Part shown: positions 1-7,970 of the stretch, one piece after another
Layout: each line of letters opens with the position of its first letter
Numbering within the stretch: position 1 is the stretch's first letter
Assembly: GCA_023150275.1 (NCBI GenBank)
Contig: JAKLLG010000006.1
Coordinates: 1-64,000 of the forward strand
Source: Rhodocyclaceae bacterium
GTDB taxonomy: Bacteria > Pseudomonadota > Gammaproteobacteria > Burkholderiales > Rhodocyclaceae
Reading direction: 5' to 3'
Length of the DNA stretch: 64,000 nucleotides
Made by a program: the position numbers and the translations under genes
The notes under the pieces: generated by a model
Told to the model about the DNA's origin: nothing
The model's input: only the letters and a program-made list of their open reading frames with translations
Database searches by the model: none

Positions 1-249
1 TGTAAGACGGTGTGCGCGGCGCGCGAATGTTGTTGATTGGCAAAGCTAAAATTCATTTTCTTTCTTCCTGTGCCTTCTTATCCGGCGGCTAAACGCGGCG
101 TTGTTTTGGATCATTCGGCGTTGTTGCTGCATAAGCTGGCGGCGGGCGAGCCTGCCAACCAGGGCATCTCCCTGCAAAAGCGCTTGCATTAAGCGCCTCC
201 GTCGAATACTGTAAATATGAACAGTATTGTTGGCAAGGAGAAATACGGC
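1..249. other. Region upstream of intI, possible attI zone
   Basis: No gene is supported here. In integrons the attI recombination site normally lies next to the 5' end of intI, and cassettes extend away from it. Two direct copies of GGCGTTGTT occur at 97-105 and 117-125, 20 bp apart, which resembles the spacing of integrase-binding repeats. Neither copy fits the GTTRRRY core consensus, so this is only a pointer. The ribosome binding site AAGGAG of intI is at 235-240. Confidence 0.3.
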
Positions 250-1233
250 ATGAGCACCAGCCAACCGGATACCCTGATCGGCCGCGTTCGCGAGGCCGTG
301 CGTTACAGGCACTACAGCATACGGACGGAGCGTGCCTATGTCGAGTGGGTACGGCGCTTCGTGCGTTTTCATGACATGCGGCACCCGCGTGACATGGGGG
401 CGCCCGAGGTGCGGGCTTTTCTGGGGCACCTTTCGGGGGAGTTGAAGGTGTCCGCATCCACGCACCACCAGGCGCTTGCCGCCTTGTTGTTTCTCTATGG
501 TCGGGTGCTCGGCGTTGAGCTGCCCTGGCTCGCGGAGCTTGAGCGCCCCAAGAAGCCCAAGCGTGTGCCGGTAGTGCTCGGGCATCAGGAAGTGGAGCGT
601 CTGTTGGCAATGCTGGAGGGAACGCATCAGCTCATGGCGCGCCTGCTTTACGGTACGGACATGCGGCTGATGGAATGTGTTCGCCTGCGCGTGAAGGATG
701 TCGATTTCGAGCGCGGCGAAATCCTGATTCGCGATGGCAAGGGGGCGAAGGATCGGGTGACGGTGCTGCCGGCGTCGCTGGTTGCTGATCTGCAAGCCCA
801 CCTCGTTCGTGTGCGTCGATTGTGGGAGGGGGATCGCGAGGCGGGCCGCCCCGGCGTGCAGATGCCCGAGGCGCTGGCGCGCAAGTATCCGTCGGCACCT
901 GGCGAGTGGGGGTGGTTCTGGGTGTTCCCGGCGCGCGAGTTGTCGACCGATCCGCGCAGCGGCATCGAGCGGCGCCATCACACGCACGAGCAGGCCTTGC
1001 AGCGGGCGATCAAGCGCGCCATCGGCAGCGCCGGCATCGCCAAGCCGGCCACCACGCATACGCTGCGCCATTCCTTCGCCACGCATCTGCTGCAGGCAGG
1101 CTACGATATCCGCACCGTGCAGGAACTGCTCGGCCATTCGGATGTGTCTACAACGATGATCTACACGCATGTGCTCAACCGTGGCGGGCGCGGGGTGGTG
1201 AGCCCGATGGATCGGCTGGCGGCGGTTGGCTGA
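250..1233 (+). CDS. intI: Integron integrase IntI (tyrosine recombinase)
   Basis: Tyrosine recombinase that would recombine attI and attC sites to capture or shuffle gene cassettes. The 327-residue protein has the SAM-like N-terminal DNA-binding domain (about 1-95) and the catalytic domain with R139, K164, H270, R273, H296 and nucleophile Y305 all present. The extra segment near 206-228 ([17 protein letters not shown]) is the IntI-specific patch that separates integron integrases from XerC/XerD. ATG at 250 is chosen because AAGGAG ends 9 nt upstream; an in-frame ATG at 217 lacks such a site. One oddity is D137 in the arginine box (GTDMRL), where many relatives have glycine. The gene looks intact. 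No cassette is visible to its right, so an array, if any, would lie to the left, outside the window. Confidence 0.93.
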   Translation: MSTSQPDTLIGRVREAVRYRHYSIRTERAYVEWVRRFVRFHDMRHPRDMGAPEVRAFLGHLSGELKVSASTHHQALAALLFLYGRVLGVELPWLAELERPKKPKRVPVVLGHQEVERLLAMLEGTHQLMARLLYGTDMRLMECVRLRVKDVDFERGEILIRDGKGAKDRVTVLPASLVADLQAHLVRVRRLWEGDREAGRPGVQMPEALARKYPSAPGEWGWFWVFPARELSTDPRSGIERRHHTHEQALQRAIKRAIGSAGIAKPATTHTLRHSFATHLLQAGYDIRTVQELLGHSDVSTTMIYTHVLNRGGRGVVSPMDRLAAVG

Positions 1234-1402
1234 AGGCGCGCTGCTTTGTCATTGCTTCGTCGTAGCCTCTTGGCGTTTGCCGGCCTTCCGGTAGCGGCGT
1301 TCGATACCGCCCGGGCGTGCGGGCGATACGTCGCGCTTCCCGCTTGGCCGGCCGGCGCCGGCTTGCCATCCTGCGGCTGCCTTCATTCATCGGGAGCCTG
1401 AA

Positions 1403-2278
1403 ATGCAAAGTATCGCCACCGTCGTTACCCCGCCTGCCGAACCGTGCCGCCTGCGCCGCATGGCACGCCACCTGCCGGCCGCCATTGCCTTCATCGTCAT
1501 CGCCGCCATGCTTGCGCACGGCGTCATCGTGCAGCCGGCTGGCTATCACGATTTTGCCGATCATTCCTCGCTCGCCGGCCTGCCGCACGCAGCCGACGTG
1601 TTTTCCAACATTGGCTTCGCGCTGGTCGGGCTGTGGGGCTGGTGGCGGCTTGCCGGGCAGGCGGCGCACCCGCGCCTTGCCGCCGGCTGGTTCGGCTATC
1701 GGTTGCTCCTGATCGGCCTGGTGCTCACGGCGGCGGGGTCGGCCTATTACCACCTGGCGCCGGACGATGCCCGCCTGATCTGGGATCGCCTGCCCATCGC
1801 GCTTGCCTGCGCCGGCCTGCTTGCTGCGGTGCGCGCCGAAACGGTGCTCGCCGCGGCGCGGGCGCGCGGCAAAGGCGGGTGCGATGCGCGCAGCGAAGCA
1901 GCGCTGCTTGCGTTGTTCGCGGTGGCGAGCGTGGCCTGGTGGCATTTCACGAACGATTCCGGGCAGGGCGATCTGCGCCCCTATCTGCTGCTGCAGTTGC
2001 TGCCCATCGCGCTGATTCCGCTCTGGCAATGGTTGCACGGCAGCGAGCGGTGCGACCGCGTGTATTTTGGCGCGGCGCTCGCCGTCTATGTGCTCGCCAA
2101 GCTGGCCGAGCTGAACGACCATGCCTTCCTCGCCGCCAATGGCCTGCTCAGCGGGCACACCCTCAAGCACGTGCTGGCAACGCTTGCTGCCTGGCTGATC
2201 GTGCGGCGCCTGGTTGAACGCGTGCGGGCAGGGGCCAGCGGGCATAGAATGCCGGCATCCACTTCCGGAATGCGATGA
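1403..2278 (+). CDS. Ceramidase-like (CREST family) multi-pass membrane protein
   Basis: A 291-residue protein with about seven hydrophobic segments. It carries alkaline-ceramidase/CREST-type motifs: a first-loop HDFADHSSLAGLPHAADVFSN-like stretch, GSAYYHLAPDD followed by WDRLP in the middle, and a C-terminal GHTLKHVLA histidine pair. In this superfamily these His and Asp residues bind zinc and catalyse amide hydrolysis of lipids. The actual substrate here is unknown. GGGAG at 1392-1396 supports ATG 1403. It is the first gene of a tight operon; the ClpX-like gene starts 4 nt after its stop. Confidence 0.75.
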   Translation: MQSIATVVTPPAEPCRLRRMARHLPAAIAFIVIAAMLAHGVIVQPAGYHDFADHSSLAGLPHAADVFSNIGFALVGLWGWWRLAGQAAHPRLAAGWFGYRLLLIGLVLTAAGSAYYHLAPDDARLIWDRLPIALACAGLLAAVRAETVLAAARARGKGGCDARSEAALLALFAVASVAWWHFTNDSGQGDLRPYLLLQLLPIALIPLWQWLHGSERCDRVYFGAALAVYVLAKLAELNDHAFLAANGLLSGHTLKHVLATLAAWLIVRRLVERVRAGASGHRMPASTSGMR

Positions 2279-2282
2279 CACG

Positions 2283-3272
2283 ATGAAACCCAGCCAGATC
2301 GTCAGCCAGTTGAACCAGCACGTGGTCGGTCAGGAAGACGCCAAGCGCACGCTTGCCGTTGCCGTCTATTCGCACCTGCGGCGCTCGGCGCGGCCGAGCG
2401 ATGTGGTCGAGCTGGTGAAGAGCAACATCCTGCTCATTGGCCCCACCGGCACCGGCAAGACGCTGCTCTGCGAAACGCTCTCGCGCATCCTCGGCGTGCC
2501 TTTCGTCACGGCCGACGCTACCTCGCTTGCGCAGACCGAATACGTCGGCGAGGAAATCGTCGCCATCCTGCAGCGCCTGCTCGATCGCGCCGGCGGCGAT
2601 CTCGAAAAGGCGCAGCGCGGTATCGTCTTCATCGACGAGGTCGACAAGCTGAAGGCGGCCGGCGCGCAGGGGCGCGGGCCGTCCGGCGAGCGCGTGCAGC
2701 ATGCGTTGCTGAAGATCATGGAAGGCGCGCCGGTCAAGCTCGGCGAGGGGCGCTTCCTCGATACCACGCAGGTGCTCTTCATCTGCGGCGGTGCCTTCGT
2801 CGGGCTCGAAAACATCATGACCAGGAACCACAGCTTCGGCTTCATTTCCACCTCGGAGGCCGATAGCCAGAAGATTCTCGATCGCCTCAACTCGCGCGTG
2901 AAGCCCACCGACCTCTACGAGTTCGGGCTGATCCCCGAATTCGCCGGCCGCCTGCCGATCGTGGCGCGCCTGCATGATCTCACCCGCGACATGCTCATGC
3001 GCATCATGGTCGAGCCGAAGAACGCGATCTACCGGCAGTTTCGCGAAGTACTGGCCGGCGAGGGAGTCGATCTGCACATCGAGCCGCTGGTGTTCGAGCA
3101 GATCGCCGATCTCGCCATCGAGTACAAGGCCGGTGCGCGCAGCCTGCGCGGCATCTTCGAGGAAATGATCACGCCGGTGCTCTACGTCGTGCCGGACAAT
3201 CCTTCGGTGAAGAAGGTGGTCATCCCGTCGCTGTTCGAGGATGCCAAGTTCTTCGGTGCGGCCACCGCCTGA
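2283..3272 (+). CDS. ClpX-like AAA+ unfoldase lacking the zinc-binding domain
   Basis: A 329-residue AAA+ ATPase closely related to ClpX. It starts directly at the AAA module (Walker A GPTGTGKT at 53-60, Walker B VFIDEVD near 115-121, FGLIPEFAGRLP near 214-225, sensor-2 GARSLRG near the C-terminus). The N-terminal zinc-binding dimerisation domain of true ClpX is absent. The pore loop reads EYVG (86-89) instead of GYVG, the RKH-loop motif is missing, and the ClpP-docking IGF loop is replaced by a shorter FGF (185-187). It is therefore a paralogue with altered substrate or partner recognition, not the housekeeping clpX, and no clpP is adjacent. It is translationally close to the genes on both sides. 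The start at 2283 is set by homology because no clear ribosome binding site is seen. Confidence 0.85.
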   Translation: MKPSQIVSQLNQHVVGQEDAKRTLAVAVYSHLRRSARPSDVVELVKSNILLIGPTGTGKTLLCETLSRILGVPFVTADATSLAQTEYVGEEIVAILQRLLDRAGGDLEKAQRGIVFIDEVDKLKAAGAQGRGPSGERVQHALLKIMEGAPVKLGEGRFLDTTQVLFICGGAFVGLENIMTRNHSFGFISTSEADSQKILDRLNSRVKPTDLYEFGLIPEFAGRLPIVARLHDLTRDMLMRIMVEPKNAIYRQFREVLAGEGVDLHIEPLVFEQIADLAIEYKAGARSLRGIFEEMITPVLYVVPDNPSVKKVVIPSLFEDAKFFGAATA

Positions 3273-3280
3273 GGCGCGCG

Positions 3281-3748
3281 ATGGAAAATACCGCGACAGC
3301 CGGCTTCATTCACTGGAAATACAAGGGCGGCGCACCCCTGCCGCCGGGGCCGGTGCGTCGGGCGCTGTTCTACGCAACGCTCGTGCTGGCACTGGCGGTT
3401 TCATTCCTCGCCTTTCCCGGCGGTTTGCTCGCCTTCGTCATTCCGCTGCTGATCCGCTTTGCCGTGCCGCGCCAGCTCTCGCTTGGCCCGCGCTACCTGC
3501 TGTGCGGCAGCGACATCGTCTATTTCGGCAACATCGACCGCGTCGTGCTCGATGAAACCCGTGGGCGGATGACACTGCAAGCCGGCGAGCGCCCCTGCTT
3601 TGTGCTCGAACGCGACAAGTTCCCCACCAACGCCCGCAAGACCGACAAGATCGCCGCCAACAAGGCCGCCAAGTTCGCCAAGGTGTCGGCGAAGCTGCTC
3701 GAACGCATCCGGCAGGCTTCGCCGGCGGTCGAGGTTACGGGCGCCTGA
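3281..3748 (+). CDS. Small two-TM membrane protein of unknown function
   Basis: A 155-residue protein that I do not recognise. Two adjacent hydrophobic segments (about 27-62) form a probable membrane hairpin. They are followed by a beta-rich stretch (about 66-105, containing LLCGSDIVYFGNIDRVVLDE) that could be a PH-like fold, and then a Lys/Ala-rich helix near 110-145. GAGG at 3271-3274 overlaps the upstream stop codon and places ATG 3281 well. It lies 8 nt after the ClpX-like gene and 3 nt before the radical SAM gene, so a shared role is likely but undefined. Confidence 0.7.
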   Translation: MENTATAGFIHWKYKGGAPLPPGPVRRALFYATLVLALAVSFLAFPGGLLAFVIPLLIRFAVPRQLSLGPRYLLCGSDIVYFGNIDRVVLDETRGRMTLQAGERPCFVLERDKFPTNARKTDKIAANKAAKFAKVSAKLLERIRQASPAVEVTGA

Positions 3749-3751
3749 ATC

Positions 3752-5602
3752 GTGGCGGTCGGCGAACCCCAGCCGGAAACGGCGAGCCTGCCGACGGCAG
3801 CGCCAACGCTGTCGCGCAGCATCCACCTGCTCTACGTTCCCACGCTCAACTGCAACCTCGCCTGCGACTACTGCTATCTCGGCGGGCAGACGCAGCAGGC
3901 CGATCTGCGCGCCGATGCCGAGCGCGCCGTCACCACGCTGCGCCACGCGCTCGCCGCGCTGGAGGCGGCCGGTGTGCTCGCCTTCAACGTCTCGCTGCAC
4001 GGCGGCGAGGTGACCACGCTGCCGCCGGCAGTGCTCGAAGAACTCTTCGTCCTCATCCGCGGGCATTACCTGCGTCACTTCGATGCGCTCGCCGCGCTCG
4101 GCCACCGCAAGGCGGCGCCGCACATCAAGACCAATCTCTACAAGTTCGCGCCGCTCCATGCGCTGTTCGACCGCCACAAGGTCTCGATCAGCGCCAGCAT
4201 CGATCTGCCGCTCGCGCTGCATGCGCGCCACCGCGTCACGCGCAAGGGCGAGGCCTGGCACGAACGCACGCACGAGAACCTGCGCCTGCTCGCCCGCTAT
4301 CCGCACGCCAAGAAAATCTCGGCCACGCTGTCGGCCGAGCATCTGGCGGACATCCCGGCGCTGATCGACGACATCTGGTTCATCCATCGCGAACTCGGCC
4401 TCGACATGAACCCGATGAACCTGATGTTCGCCTTTCCGTCGGCGCTGAACGCCGCGCAAAAGGGCGAGGCCGTGCTCACGCCGTGCACGCCGGAACAGCA
4501 GCTCGAACTCTACGCCGCGCTCCGCGCCGCCTTCGCCGGCAGCGAACTGGAAGAAGGGTTGCACCGCCACTGGTTCGACGAATTCACCCCCAGCTACTGC
4601 ACCAACGCCGTCAATTGCGGCGAGAAGTTCTACCTGCTGCAGGGCGACGGCAACGTCTATAGCTGCGTGCGCGGGCAGGGCCTGCCCGAGTTTCACTACG
4701 GCAACGTGTTCGCCGATCCGATTGCCGACATCCTCGCCGCCGGCGCGCGCAAGGTTGCCGAGGTGCATGCGCGCCACGGTTTCGACGCCGGCTGCCGCAG
4801 TTGCAGCCACCTGCCGCTGTGCAACACCGGCTGCCCGGTGGTGAAGCTGCAGAACGCCAGCGCGCGTTCCTACACTTGCGACCTGCAGCGTGCGCTCTAC
4901 CGCGACTATCCGCGCCGTTTTCCGGCGGCGCCGGCAGACGAAGTCGCCGATTACGCCGCCGGCTATGCGCAGCGCATCCACCCGGCGCTCGCCGTCGCCG
5001 AAACGCCGCCGGCGCGCAGCGAAGACGCCATCGCGCTGCCGGCCGACCTCTATGAGAACCGCAACACGCTCGCCGCGCTGATCGCCGCCGACCCGGTGCT
5101 GCGCGAGCTGTACCGTGGCGACGCCTTCATCCTCGAAGCCGGCGACGAGACGCTGCCGCTGACGCCGCAGATCCTGCGCCAGCGCGCCGACTGGTATACC
5201 CTCGCCGAAGACGACCGCCTCGTCGTGCACGTGCCGAAGGCGCTCTTCGCGGTGGCCTGCGACGAACCGATCCGCAACACGCTCCACCTGCAGATGCTGC
5301 GCGACACGACGGTGGTCTACGGCGACGAGCGGCGCAGCAAGCAGGAACACCTGTTCACCTGGCAGCTCCACTTCAACTGCCTGGAACCGAGCGAGCGCTT
5401 CGGCGCCGACTGGCTGCAGGCCGACCTCGCCGGCCTCGTCGCGCTGCACCGCCGGCTCTACCAGCGCGGCGTGCGCAACAATCTCTTCTTCACCACGCAG
5501 TATCTGCGCGACTATCATTACAAGAAGCAGCGCGAGAACGCCTTCTACCATGTGCAGGCGATCAACCTGCCGTTCGCCAACTTCGAGTTCTTCTATCTCT
5601 GA
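3752..5602 (+). CDS. Radical SAM/SPASM enzyme with ~235-residue C-terminal extension
   Basis: A 616-residue radical SAM protein. The SAM-binding cluster motif is C34-x3-C38-x2-C41 (CNLACDYCY). A SPASM-type domain with auxiliary-cluster cysteines follows (C283, C289, C305, C348, C351, C357, C361, C376). SPASM enzymes commonly modify ribosomally made peptides or proteins by C-C, C-S or epimerisation chemistry. After about residue 380 comes a long region without a recognised motif, ending in an aromatic-rich tail (NLPFANFEFFYL). Translation starts at GTG 3752; no ATG is available near the N-terminus. It sits in the five-gene operon, 5 nt before a small Asn-tailed protein that is a possible substrate. 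The reaction is not known. Confidence 0.85.
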   Translation: MAVGEPQPETASLPTAAPTLSRSIHLLYVPTLNCNLACDYCYLGGQTQQADLRADAERAVTTLRHALAALEAAGVLAFNVSLHGGEVTTLPPAVLEELFVLIRGHYLRHFDALAALGHRKAAPHIKTNLYKFAPLHALFDRHKVSISASIDLPLALHARHRVTRKGEAWHERTHENLRLLARYPHAKKISATLSAEHLADIPALIDDIWFIHRELGLDMNPMNLMFAFPSALNAAQKGEAVLTPCTPEQQLELYAALRAAFAGSELEEGLHRHWFDEFTPSYCTNAVNCGEKFYLLQGDGNVYSCVRGQGLPEFHYGNVFADPIADILAAGARKVAEVHARHGFDAGCRSCSHLPLCNTGCPVVKLQNASARSYTCDLQRALYRDYPRRFPAAPADEVADYAAGYAQRIHPALAVAETPPARSEDAIALPADLYENRNTLAALIAADPVLRELYRGDAFILEAGDETLPLTPQILRQRADWYTLAEDDRLVVHVPKALFAVACDEPIRNTLHLQMLRDTTVVYGDERRSKQEHLFTWQLHFNCLEPSERFGADWLQADLAGLVALHRRLYQRGVRNNLFFTTQYLRDYHYKKQRENAFYHVQAINLPFANFEFFYL

Positions 5603-5607
5603 ACGCC

Positions 5608-6042
5608 ATGGGCCCGGACAAACTGCAACGCACCGCCTACGCCGTCGAGTGCTTCCTCAACGCCCTGCGCGTGCCGGACGGCCGCGCGCGCACGGCCGTC
5701 GAGGAAAAACTGGTGCGCTGGCTGGCCGACCATGGCGGCAAGGATGGCTTCATCGTCTACAACCTCGGCAACGTGCAGTGCTGCCGCGGCGGCCGGCCGG
5801 TGGGCAGTGTGCCGCTTGCCGACGTGAAGGAAGGGCGCACGCTCTGGTGCGACGGCCGCAAGCTGTCGCTGATCGATTCCGGTGCCTGGGAAAAAGGTGG
5901 CAAGCTGGTGATGCTTGGTACCGCCGGCCTGATCCTGACCATGCCCGGCACCGGCGCCGCCGCCGCGCAGCCGAAGAAGCAGGAGCGCAGCAGCAATAAC
6001 AACAATAACAATAACAACAACAATAATAATAACAACGGCTGA
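5608..6042 (+). CDS. Small protein with 14-asparagine C-terminal tail
   Basis: A 144-residue protein of unknown family. The first ~110 residues look folded and contain a CC pair (about residues 57-58) and a further Cys. A hydrophobic stretch (LVMLGTAGLILTMPG) could insert in a membrane. The C-terminus is Ala- then Lys/Gln-rich, followed by SS, 14 consecutive Asn and a final Gly. It is the last gene of the operon, 5 nt after the radical SAM gene, with no clear ribosome binding site and so probably translationally coupled. Possible roles are a modified precursor or scaffold, or a client of the ClpX-like unfoldase; both are inference. Confidence 0.72.
   Translation: MGPDKLQRTAYAVECFLNALRVPDGRARTAVEEKLVRWLADHGGKDGFIVYNLGNVQCCRGGRPVGSVPLADVKEGRTLWCDGRKLSLIDSGAWEKGGKLVMLGTAGLILTMPGTGAAAAQPKKQERSSNNNNNNNNNNNNNNG
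5995..6036 (+). repeat. AAY trinucleotide run encoding poly-Asn
   Basis: Fourteen consecutive Asn codons, a mix of 8 AAC and 6 AAT, directly before GGC and the TGA stop. The synonymous mixing argues against a very recent pure slippage expansion. The tract is strikingly AT-rich against its GC-rich surroundings. Confidence 0.95.
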
Positions 6043-6178
6043 GCCGGCAGTTCCCGGGCTGTTCCGCGTGCCGCAAGGAGCGGCAGAATTTGCCGGTTGC
6101 GCCGGCGCAAGCCGCCGCGAGCGGCCTCCTGCCAGTTGTCCGCTATGCCACTTCGTGGTGATGGCGCGCCATGGAGTC

Positions 6179-6214
6179 GCTGGTACAAGCGCTGGTAAAA
6201 GCGCTGGTACAAGT
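6179..6214. repeat. Three tandem 12-bp repeats
   Basis: The units GCTGGTACAAGC, GCTGGTAAAAGC and GCTGGTACAAGT follow each other without a gap. They lie in the 234-nt intergenic region between the Asn-tailed gene and the FliD-like gene. They could be a protein-binding array or a neutral minisatellite; nothing else is recognisable in this spacer. Confidence 0.85.
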
Positions 6215-6276
6215 CTTGCAAGTGATTTCCGTCCCGCCCGCAATGCGCGGCGCGGTGGTTTGATCGGAGTCCTGCC

Positions 6277-7290
6277 ATGTCGCCACTTGGAATCGCCAGT
6301 ACCGCCCTCAAGCTCGTGTCCTTTCTCAGCGACGCCGTTTCGAATTCATCCGCTTCCTCGAACTCGAGCGCGATGGCGAGTACCTCGGGTGTCGCTGGCC
6401 GCAACGGCGATTTCGCCTCGTCGCTGGCGCTGCGCCTGGCGGAAGCTCGGGCCGGATCGAGCAATGCCGCCGATGTGCTCGGCAATCTGTCGGCGTCGCG
6501 CTCCGGTTCGGGCAGTTTCCTGGATTTTCTGAGTGCAGGCGGTGTTTCCGATCCGATCTCGCTGATCAACCTCAACGGCAAGCGCGCGGCGCTCTCGGCG
6601 AGCGGCCGCAATCTGTCGCTCTTCGATCCCGAATCGGCCTTCCGGATGATGACCGAGATCAATCGACGCGATGTCAATTACAAGGCCCAGTTCGCGGAAT
6701 TGAGCGAGATGGGGGGCGACCTCGCCGACATGAAGCAGGCTGGCGAACAACTCGCCACCAGCAGCACTGGCGGCAGTGATGCGCAGATCACTGCGGCGCT
6801 GCAATCGTTTGCCGCGAAATACAACGAATGGGTCGATCGCTACGATGATTCGGTCGCCAGCGGCGGCGTGCTCGCCGGCACGCAGGCGGCCGAAGTCGCG
6901 CTCTACGAACTGCGTGAAAGCATCAACAACGGCTTCAACGGCGCAATGAATGGCGTCCACGGCCTGCGCGACCTCGGCTTCTCGATCGACCCGGTGAGCG
7001 GCCGCGCCAGCCTCGATGTCGAGAAACTCGGCGCGATGCTGGGGCATAACCGTGTCGGCGTGCAGGCGGCGATCGGCGAGTTCAGCCAGAACTTCGCGAA
7101 GTCGGCCGAGTTGCTGGTTTCCGCCAACAACTTCGTGCCCAACCGCCTCGCCAATCTCGATCGCGTGATCGACTACATCAACGACAACAAGACCTCGCTG
7201 CAAGCCGAATTCGGCCTTGGCGATGCGGCCCGCCCGAGCGGCGCCGTGGCACAGGCGCTGGCCGCCTACGAGGCGATGCGCCGCGCCTGA
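6277..7290 (+). CDS. Orphan FliD-like (flagellar cap-type) protein
   Basis: A 337-residue protein. The N-terminal ~90 residues are Ser/Ala/Asn-rich and probably disordered. The C-terminal half (about 160-325) resembles the FliD C-terminal domain: an AAKYNEWVDRYD helix, GVLAGTQAAE, then LRDLGFSIDPVSGRASLDVEKL before a final coiled region. FliD proteins cap flagellar filaments, but no flagellar gene is present in this window and the N-terminal FliD domain is missing, so the role is open. GGAG at 6266-6269 supports ATG 6277. The gene is convergent with its right neighbour, with 1 nt between the stops. Confidence 0.65.
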   Translation: MSPLGIASTALKLVSFLSDAVSNSSASSNSSAMASTSGVAGRNGDFASSLALRLAEARAGSSNAADVLGNLSASRSGSGSFLDFLSAGGVSDPISLINLNGKRAALSASGRNLSLFDPESAFRMMTEINRRDVNYKAQFAELSEMGGDLADMKQAGEQLATSSTGGSDAQITAALQSFAAKYNEWVDRYDDSVASGGVLAGTQAAEVALYELRESINNGFNGAMNGVHGLRDLGFSIDPVSGRASLDVEKLGAMLGHNRVGVQAAIGEFSQNFAKSAELLVSANNFVPNRLANLDRVIDYINDNKTSLQAEFGLGDAARPSGAVAQALAAYEAMRRA

Positions 7291-7291
7291 T

Positions 7292-7912
7292 TCAGCTGCG
7301 CCACCAACGCCGCCAGCGCTCCTTGAGCACCTGGCCGCCCGCTGTTGGCAGCAACAGCGCGAGCATCAGGAGCAGCAAGGGCCACAGAGACAGGAGCAGC
7401 AAGCCTTGCGTCCACGGCCTGAGTCGATTGCCGGGGGCTCCCGGTACAAATTCCTTGCGCAGGATTTCCGCCGTCAGGCCGATGAAGAAAGCGTCGATCC
7501 ACAGTGCCGTGAGGGTCGGCCAGAGAGCGCATGCCGGGTAGGCGGGAACTTCCGCCATTGCCCGCATGGCGCCGATGATCGGGCCGCAGGCTGGTGTGTG
7601 CAGGCCGAACAGCACCGAATTGGCCATGATCGCGAACAGCGGCAGCAGGCCGATGCCGGCGATGCCCGCCAGCGTGGGCAAACCGAGCCCCCACAGGATC
7701 ATCGAGATGCCCGCTGCCACAAACATGGCGATTCCCGCTTTTGCCGGCCAGCCGAACGCGGACCACGGTGTGAGAACGCCGAGCCGGCAGCCCCCCGCTT
7801 CGCTGCAGACGAAGGGAACCGCCATCGCGCCGATGAAGGCCAGCCCCATCAGGATCAGGGTGGCGCGCTGTGGTGTGCTGATCGCATCAGCAGTTTTGTG
7901 GTTTCCATTCAT
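7292..7912 (-). CDS. Integral membrane protein of unknown function
   Basis: A 206-residue protein with about five hydrophobic segments (roughly 17-37, 58-80, 84-106, 128-150 and 172-192). It has several Cys and Pro residues in loops and an Arg/Trp-rich C-terminus (ERWRRWWRS). I do not recognise the family, and no signature residues allow a function to be proposed. It lies 58 nt downstream of the 7971-8543 gene on the same strand and may be co-transcribed with it. Confidence 0.6.
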   Translation of the reverse strand: MNGNHKTADAISTPQRATLILMGLAFIGAMAVPFVCSEAGGCRLGVLTPWSAFGWPAKAGIAMFVAAGISMILWGLGLPTLAGIAGIGLLPLFAIMANSVLFGLHTPACGPIIGAMRAMAEVPAYPACALWPTLTALWIDAFFIGLTAEILRKEFVPGAPGNRLRPWTQGLLLLSLWPLLLLMLALLLPTAGGQVLKERWRRWWRS

Positions 7913-7970
7913 CGCTGGGTCAGTCGTGATGTGGCGGCGGCGCGCTCCACCGCAATTCGAGCGCTTTGGC

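Noticed and set aside
81..160. Possible attC site upstream of intI (GGCTAAAC ... GCGTTGTT)
   Set aside because: Neither half fits RYYYAAC/GTTRRRY and no convincing L boxes or fold were found, so no attC was called.
46..1170. Long open frame antisense to intI
   Set aside because: Arg/His/Gln-rich translation without motifs, fully opposite a clear integrase; typical antisense shadow in GC-rich DNA.
250..1233. Clinical class 1 integron
   Set aside because: The protein is a chromosomal-type IntI and no sul1, qacE or resistance cassette is present.
3401..5551. 716-codon open frame antisense to the radical SAM gene
   Set aside because: Low-complexity Arg/Val/Gln composition and no ribosome binding site; the plus-strand gene has clear cysteine motifs.
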